Below are positions 59,563 to 64,000 of a stretch of DNA of 64,000 nucleotides, piece after piece (within the stretch, counting starts at the first letter, position 1; each line of letters opens with the position of its first letter). Both the position numbers and the translations under genes were made by a program. Source of the DNA: Arcanobacterium pluranimalium (GTDB lineage: Bacteria; Actinomycetota; Actinomycetes; Actinomycetales; Actinomycetaceae); assembly GCF_016907845.1 (NCBI RefSeq), contig NZ_JAFBCS010000001.1, forward strand, positions 186,001 through 250,000, given 5' to 3'. The notes under the pieces are model-generated. The model saw nothing but the letters and a program-made list of their open reading frames with translations, was not told where the DNA came from and made no database searches.

Positions 59563-60672
59563 ATGGCTCTTGCAGACATCGCTCGCTCAATTGAGGAAAA
59601 TTTTAACCGGCGCGGAATTGTTCGACGACGCCGGGAGGGCTGGCTGCCACAAATCGTCCCGTTCAGTGGCTATGGCTCAACCTCAGCTGTAAAAATCCTG
59701 GCACGCGCGCTGATGGCAGATCCAAAGGAAGGCTCTTCCTTATTTGATCTAGACAAATTACGCAATTCAGTACACAAAAATCCTGCTATTAATGCCGTTC
59801 GCGATATAGCTGAGCTGGCAATTGAAACAGGAGCCGAAGCGCAGCGCGGTTGGCGGCAATTCTTCACCACTCAGGTGGGTTTCCTGCCAGTCACAGTTGT
59901 TGTGGGCGACAAACGTATTAAGACTCGTACTGACCGCAATGGTTACATTGACTTACTTGTTGAAAATCATGGCCTCACACCCGGCTGGCACGAAGTAGAA
60001 CTCATTCCCGCTGCTGGTGAAGCCGTCAAAGCACCTGTGATGATCGTTTCTCCAACGGCAACGAAAGGTCTGGTTTCGGATATTGACGATACGATTATGG
60101 TCACGTGGCTTCCGCGTGCTGCTCTTGCCGCGTGGAATTCCTTTGTGGTGCACACAAACTCACGTAAGACTGTCTCGGGTATGGCTAATTTCTACCGAAA
60201 TATTTTGCAAGAGCACCCCGATGCACCGGTGTTTTATCTTTCGACGGGCGCTTGGAATACTTTCTCCACTCTGGAAATATTCCTTTCCACATTCCGTTTC
60301 CCGGTAGGTCCGCTGCTTATGACGGATTGGGGGCCAACTCCCACCGGACTTTTCCGCTCAGGCCAGGAGCACAAAAAGACGCAGCTGCGAAATCTTTTGA
60401 TTATGTTCCCCAATATCGAGTGGACTTTGGTGGGCGACGACGGCCAACACGATCCTCTCATCTACGACGAACTTGCCCGCGAACACCCATCACGAGTCGA
60501 TCTCATCGCATTGCGAGAGCTCAACCCGGTAGAACAAGTTCTTTCTCACGGTACTCCCGATCCTAAGGAAAGCGCCCGCGAAGATTCCGATATTGAGCGC
60601 CACGGTGTGCCAGTTATCCGCGGAAAAGACGGCCACGAGCTTCTCACGAAATTTCGCGAAATTCGCCCGTGA
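59563..60672 (+). CDS. App1-family phosphatase (phosphatidate phosphatase-like, DUF2183)
   Basis: A 369-residue protein with an App1 catalytic domain. The haloacid-dehalogenase-type motif is GLVSDIDDTIMVTWLPRA (DxDxT, about residues 167-184), followed by VFYLSTGAWNTF and LVGDDGQHDPLIYDELA. In yeast App1 is a magnesium-dependent phosphatidate phosphatase; bacterial members are uncharacterised. The start has TAGGAT six bases upstream and no ribosome site, so it is a candidate leaderless gene. Standalone. Confidence 0.83.
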   Translation: MALADIARSIEENFNRRGIVRRRREGWLPQIVPFSGYGSTSAVKILARALMADPKEGSSLFDLDKLRNSVHKNPAINAVRDIAELAIETGAEAQRGWRQFFTTQVGFLPVTVVVGDKRIKTRTDRNGYIDLLVENHGLTPGWHEVELIPAAGEAVKAPVMIVSPTATKGLVSDIDDTIMVTWLPRAALAAWNSFVVHTNSRKTVSGMANFYRNILQEHPDAPVFYLSTGAWNTFSTLEIFLSTFRFPVGPLLMTDWGPTPTGLFRSGQEHKKTQLRNLLIMFPNIEWTLVGDDGQHDPLIYDELAREHPSRVDLIALRELNPVEQVLSHGTPDPKESAREDSDIERHGVPVIRGKDGHELLTKFREIRP

Positions 60673-60726
60673 CCGCCTCCATATTTTTCAAGCTAGTGCA
60701 CGCTTGTGATTAATTAACGCTAGTGA

Positions 60727-61041
60727 TTAATTAATCGGCTCAACTTTAATCTCTGGCTGAAAATCCGAATCTGTGGATCGTTCTTTCAGCTCAGCAGTCT
60801 TTTCCTTGACCATTTCCGAAGCAAATTGAACTGCACCTTTAGCCTTGGCTGCCGCAGCTTCGGAAGCCTGATGGAAAGTCTGCGATGCCGTTTCCTTTGC
60901 CTTTTCACGCCCAGACTGTACGCTCGCCGAATTCCAGACCTTGGATGCCTGCGTCTTAATCTGCTCGTAGCGCTCGCGTCCCGCACGTGCACCGAGCACA
61001 TATCCAATACCGGCTACAGTCAAGGTTCTCAAAAATCCCAT
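60727..61041 (-). CDS. YtxH-like small membrane-associated protein
   Basis: A 104-residue protein: MGFLRTLTVAGIGYVLGARA forms a short hydrophobic N-terminus ending in a GRERYEQI motif, typical of YtxH-domain and related actinobacterial proteins. The rest is Ala/Lys/Glu-rich and likely coiled coil (KAKETASQTFHQASEAAAAK). I chose ATG 61041, preceded by GAAGGAG, not the start at 61068. Role unknown; YtxH proteins are tied to general stress in Bacillus. Two near-identical AGTGATTAATTAA words follow the stop. Confidence 0.75.
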   Translation of the reverse strand: MGFLRTLTVAGIGYVLGARAGRERYEQIKTQASKVWNSASVQSGREKAKETASQTFHQASEAAAAKAKGAVQFASEMVKEKTAELKERSTDSDFQPEIKVEPIN

Positions 61042-61096
61042 AATCACTCCTTCAACGGGTTTCTTCAATCCTACGTAAACTTGGAAAATAACTCAT

Positions 61097-62158
61097 TTAC
61101 TGTTGCCCTAAGCGAACAAGAATGCCGCGGTGATCGGAGTTTCCGATACGCACCGTCGTCGCCTTTTGCCCTCGGTAGGTAGCGCCGTCGTGAAGAACTC
61201 GATCAATCGGGGCGCTCAACAACGCTGGCATACTTGCTGGCCAGGTACCCAGACCTGCCGATCCTGCTTCCGCGACGGCGTCCGCACAATTGGCGCCGAG
61301 TGCGTTCTGGTGATCCACAGTTGAGTTGAAATCCCCTGCTAGTATGTAATTTTTCTGCGATTCACAAAGTCCGTAGACGGCCGAAATTTCCCGTTTCCAT
61401 AGGTCTATGTTGCGATGCGTCGGAGCGATTGGATGTGCGGCGATGATTTTCGGTCCATTTCCCGACGCCGGTTCAGCACTGACGATTGAAAGTTCCGGTA
61501 CGTCCTGCATCGGTAGTGAAACCTTTTTGTACTTTCCGAGCGATTCCGAGACAAGGAGGATAGTAGAGCTAAATTCTGGGTTCCACTTCGGTGTTTCTGT
61601 GGTGAATATCTGGAATTTCATTCCGTGTTTTTGCAGTTCAGCGAGTAGTTCTTGGCCACGTTTGGTGGAGGTTTCTGGAAGCGACACCACGTCTACCCCG
61701 TTGTTGACGATCACATCGGCCAACTGATCGGTGTTTGTAGCCCCACCCAAAGTGTTATAAGAAAGCACTGTGAGCGAGCCATCGCCATGCTGCGCGCCCG
61801 AGATACCTTGATCTTTGGGTAAGCGGTCAGGATTATTAATGCCGCGGTCGCACACCACGCCGGCGTGAATAAGACCCGCAATAATCAAAACCACTGCCGA
61901 AATTCGCGTGAGCCAAAATCTGCGAAGGAACCCACGCAAAATAACGCTGATCAACAGCAGTAAGACGCCGAGTCCCACAAAAACTACCGCCAGCACGCCT
62001 CGCATCGCTAAGAGTTGCGCAAACGGTTCAGTCAAGACGGGATTTGGAAGAAAAGGAACAAAATCTGGTTTTACTGTGATCGCCGCAAACAGCGCGCATA
62101 GAAGCGAAGCAATTCCCAAAATGATGCCCATATACTTCCTAATTCCTCCGAGACTCAA
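61097..62158 (-). CDS. Membrane-anchored endonuclease/exonuclease/phosphatase-family protein
   Basis: A 353-residue protein. The first ~105 residues contain three hydrophobic segments (GIILGIASLLCALFAAI, GVLAVVFVGLGVLLLLISVI, ISAVVLIIAGLIHAGVV). The outer domain has EEP motifs: VLSYNTLGG, VVSLPETS, AAHPIAPT, LAGDFNST and the closing SDHRGIL, with all catalytic acids and the histidine present. Members in Actinobacteria act on nucleic acids, inositol phosphates or sphingolipids; the substrate here is unknown. Confidence 0.85.
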   Translation of the reverse strand: MSLGGIRKYMGIILGIASLLCALFAAITVKPDFVPFLPNPVLTEPFAQLLAMRGVLAVVFVGLGVLLLLISVILRGFLRRFWLTRISAVVLIIAGLIHAGVVCDRGINNPDRLPKDQGISGAQHGDGSLTVLSYNTLGGATNTDQLADVIVNNGVDVVSLPETSTKRGQELLAELQKHGMKFQIFTTETPKWNPEFSSTILLVSESLGKYKKVSLPMQDVPELSIVSAEPASGNGPKIIAAHPIAPTHRNIDLWKREISAVYGLCESQKNYILAGDFNSTVDHQNALGANCADAVAEAGSAGLGTWPASMPALLSAPIDRVLHDGATYRGQKATTVRIGNSDHRGILVRLGQQ

Positions 62159-62253
62159 ATATTCATACAGCTCTTGACCGCAAGTTTGATCCTACCGATT
62201 TTCGCTGGGAGTTTCCTTATGCTGGCTGAACGCTTCCTGAGCGTACTAGAGAA

Positions 62254-62796
62254 TTACTTGGCGCGCAGGTGAATTATGCGCTGATTTTTCGATCCGCGAA
62301 ACGCCAAATCGTGGTGATAGAGAGACTGTATAAAAGGTCCATCAACCAGCACATCGCATAAATCGAGCAGTTCGCGCTTGTCGGGCGTATCGGCTAAGAG
62401 CTGCTCATGAGTGTATCCTGACCACACCCAAATGGTTTTGTCCGCGCCGAAAGTATCGCGCACACGCTTCGCCAGCGGGATAAGTATGGGCGTGTTGAGA
62501 AAAGGCTCGCCGCCAAGTAGCGAGAGTCCTGCCACATAAGGCTGAGCTAAATCGGTAAGAATTTTCTCTTCGAGTTCTTGAGTGTAGAGAGTGCCGTATT
62601 TGAAGCTCTGAGCTGCACGGTTGTAACAGCCAGGACAGCGAAATGGGCAACCTGATACGTAAAGCGAGCAGCGCACGCCTTCGCCGTCCACAAAATTAAA
62701 CGGCTTGTAATCCGCTATATATCCCTGTGACAGTGCAGCCCCGCTCCATTCACAGGGGCTGGGCTGCACAATTCCGTGTTCGTCCTTTTCAGGCAA
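62254..62796 (-). CDS. nrdG: Anaerobic ribonucleotide reductase activating protein
   Basis: A 180-residue radical-SAM protein. The iron-sulfur cysteines are visible in GCPFRCPGCYN, with LSLLGGEPFLN and IWVWSGYTHEQLL following. It forms the glycyl radical on NrdD using S-adenosylmethionine. It lies 33 bp downstream of nrdD on the same strand, so the two are one operon. Confidence 0.94.
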   Translation of the reverse strand: MPEKDEHGIVQPSPCEWSGAALSQGYIADYKPFNFVDGEGVRCSLYVSGCPFRCPGCYNRAAQSFKYGTLYTQELEEKILTDLAQPYVAGLSLLGGEPFLNTPILIPLAKRVRDTFGADKTIWVWSGYTHEQLLADTPDKRELLDLCDVLVDGPFIQSLYHHDLAFRGSKNQRIIHLRAK

Positions 62797-62829
62797 TTCT
62801 CACCTCGGGGACACCGTACCGTTCGAACA

Positions 62830-64000
62830 TCATTGCAGCGGCCCGTCCATATGTTTCACACGCGAAGAAATTTCCACATGCCGGCCATGCACCATCGGGC
62901 GCTTTTGAGGATTTCCCAAGTAACCACAGGTACGCTTCACAACATCACAGGTAGCAGGGTCTTCATTGCCACAATCAGGGCATTTGAAGCCCTCAGCTGT
63001 GGGATTGAATTCACCTTGGAAACCGCAGTTATAGCAGTGATCAATCGGGGTGTTTGTGCCCAAATATGCCACTTTATCGTATGCGTAGTCCCACACCGCC
63101 TCGAGCGCTGCCACATTGTGTGTTAGCTTCGGATACTCACAGTAATGGATGAATCCACCCTTGGTGTACTGTGCATAGTCCTTTTCGAAGTCGATCTTTT
63201 CAAAAGGCGTGATCTTCTTGCGCACGTCGTAATGGAAGGAATTTGTGTAGTAGTCTTTGTCGGTAATATCGGCAATCTTGCCAAATTTTGCCTGATCAAG
63301 GCGGCAGAATCGATCAGTTAGCGACTCCGACGGCGTCGAATAAACGGAGAACCAGTACGGATACTCTCTCTTCCACTCAGCTGCATAATCATTGAGCCGG
63401 CGCACAATATCGAGCGTGAATTCCTTTGCCTGTGGATTCGACTCCCAGTCTGGACCATAAAAGCAGGTAGCAGCCTCATACAGGCCAATATATCCGATCG
63501 ACACGGTGGCACGATGATTCTGGAAGAACTCGGAAACGCTCGTTTCGGCGTCATCCACCCGCTTCCCGAACGCGCCGTACTTGTACAGAATTGGCGCGTT
63601 AGCAGGGGTAGCGTCCTCGCAACGATTGATACGGAAGAGTAGCGCCTGCTTGACCACTTCCATTCGTTCATCGAAGATTCTCCAGAAGCGCTCCTGCTCA
63701 CCGTGAGCTTCAATAGCGATACGCGGAATATTGAGGGTGACGACGCCAAGGTTGTTACGTCCCGCGTTCACCGCCTCGCCGGTTTCTGGATCAACCCACT
63801 TTGGCAGGAATGAACGGCAGCCCATCGGAGCTTTATAATCGCCCTCTAGTTCGGTGATTTTGTCATACGAGAGCACGTCAGGATACATACGTTTCGTGGA
63901 GCATTCCAGCGCGAGCTGTTTGATGTCGTAATTAGGATCGGCTGCGTCAAGGTTAACGCCGCGGCGCAAACCGAATACCAGCTTGGGGAAAATCGCTGTA
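62830..64000 (-). CDS. nrdD: Anaerobic ribonucleoside-triphosphate reductase, C-terminal part, truncated
   Basis: The frame is open to the window edge (reading ...AIFPKLVFGLRRGVNLDAAD), so the N-terminus lies beyond base 64000; about 390 residues are visible. The C-terminus shows the zinc ribbon CYNCG...CPDCG and the glycyl radical site RTCGYLG. Also visible are NNLGVVTLNIPRIAIEA and SIGYIGLYEAATCFYG. It makes deoxynucleotides without oxygen, showing that the organism grows anaerobically or facultatively. nrdG follows directly. Confidence 0.95.
   Translation of the reverse strand, partial: TAIFPKLVFGLRRGVNLDAADPNYDIKQLALECSTKRMYPDVLSYDKITELEGDYKAPMGCRSFLPKWVDPETGEAVNAGRNNLGVVTLNIPRIAIEAHGEQERFWRIFDERMEVVKQALLFRINRCEDATPANAPILYKYGAFGKRVDDAETSVSEFFQNHRATVSIGYIGLYEAATCFYGPDWESNPQAKEFTLDIVRRLNDYAAEWKREYPYWFSVYSTPSESLTDRFCRLDQAKFGKIADITDKDYYTNSFHYDVRKKITPFEKIDFEKDYAQYTKGGFIHYCEYPKLTHNVAALEAVWDYAYDKVAYLGTNTPIDHCYNCGFQGEFNPTAEGFKCPDCGNEDPATCDVVKRTCGYLGNPQKRPMVHGRHVEISSRVKHMDGPLQ

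Overview
The window looks like a chromosomal segment of a low-to-mid GC actinobacterium, most likely an animal-associated member of the Actinomycetaceae (Arcanobacterium/Trueperella-like). This is inferred from actinobacterial gene types (Rv0106/Mrf-like CobW protein beside zinc-free ribosomal proteins, peptidoglycan-binding MacA-like adaptor, flippase with a kinase-like middle domain), an LPxTG-type giant surface protein, several apparently leaderless genes, and host-glycan and sphingolipid-directed secreted enzymes. No species can be named from the sequence alone.

Layout. 1-5.6 kb: end of a glycan-foraging operon (GH38 alpha-mannosidase C-terminus, clan A GH5-like glycosidase, solute-binding lipoprotein, two sugar permeases). 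5.7-7.9 kb: a secreted M19-like metallohydrolase. 8.1-18.1 kb: an unusual accessory locus of five paralogous lipoproteins, two secreted I36-type inhibitor-like proteins and a MacAB-like system (adaptor with peptidoglycan-binding domain, ATPase, FtsX permease). The lipoprotein and I36 genes are mosaics of near-identical and divergent blocks, and one I36 copy has ATC where its twin has ATG. 18.2-21.9 kb: GNAT acetyltransferase, a secreted neutral-ceramidase homologue whose canonical GDVSPN motif reads GDVVAA, and a small P-loop kinase behind a long hairpin. 22.0-23.8 kb: an AlbA_2/ATPase regulator flanked by 146-bp direct repeats. 24.1-34.2 kb: one 3372-residue DUF11/SdrD-like cell-wall-anchored protein.

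34.7-47.4 kb is mainly housekeeping: a hotdog thioesterase, a YeiH-family transporter, a DUF559-like nuclease-fold protein, a zinc-independent ribosomal protein cluster (rpmB-rpmG-rpsN-rpmE2-rpmJ) divergent from an Mrf/CobW-like gene, an OafA-type acyltransferase, aroD, a hisC-like aminotransferase, purB and DedA. Four members of a dispersed palindrome family lie between these genes; three have arms that differ in sequence but remain self-complementary. 47.5-55.1 kb: copper chaperone and copper P-type ATPase, an MprF-like flippase with a degenerate kinase-like middle domain, and phosphoglucomutase. 55.2-59.4 kb: a GH3 glycosidase with LacI- and GntR-type regulators and long dyads in their upstream regions. 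59.6-64 kb: App1-type phosphatase, YtxH-like protein, EEP-family phosphatase, and nrdG-nrdD (anaerobic ribonucleotide reduction), nrdD running off the window.

Functionally the window combines host-glycan uptake, surface adhesion, extracellular hydrolases and metal-limitation responses (zinc-sparing ribosome, copper export) with facultative anaerobic metabolism. The strongest candidate for an undescribed system is the 8.1-18.1 kb lipoprotein/I36/MacAB locus. I saw no tRNA, rRNA, CRISPR array, insertion sequence or prophage.
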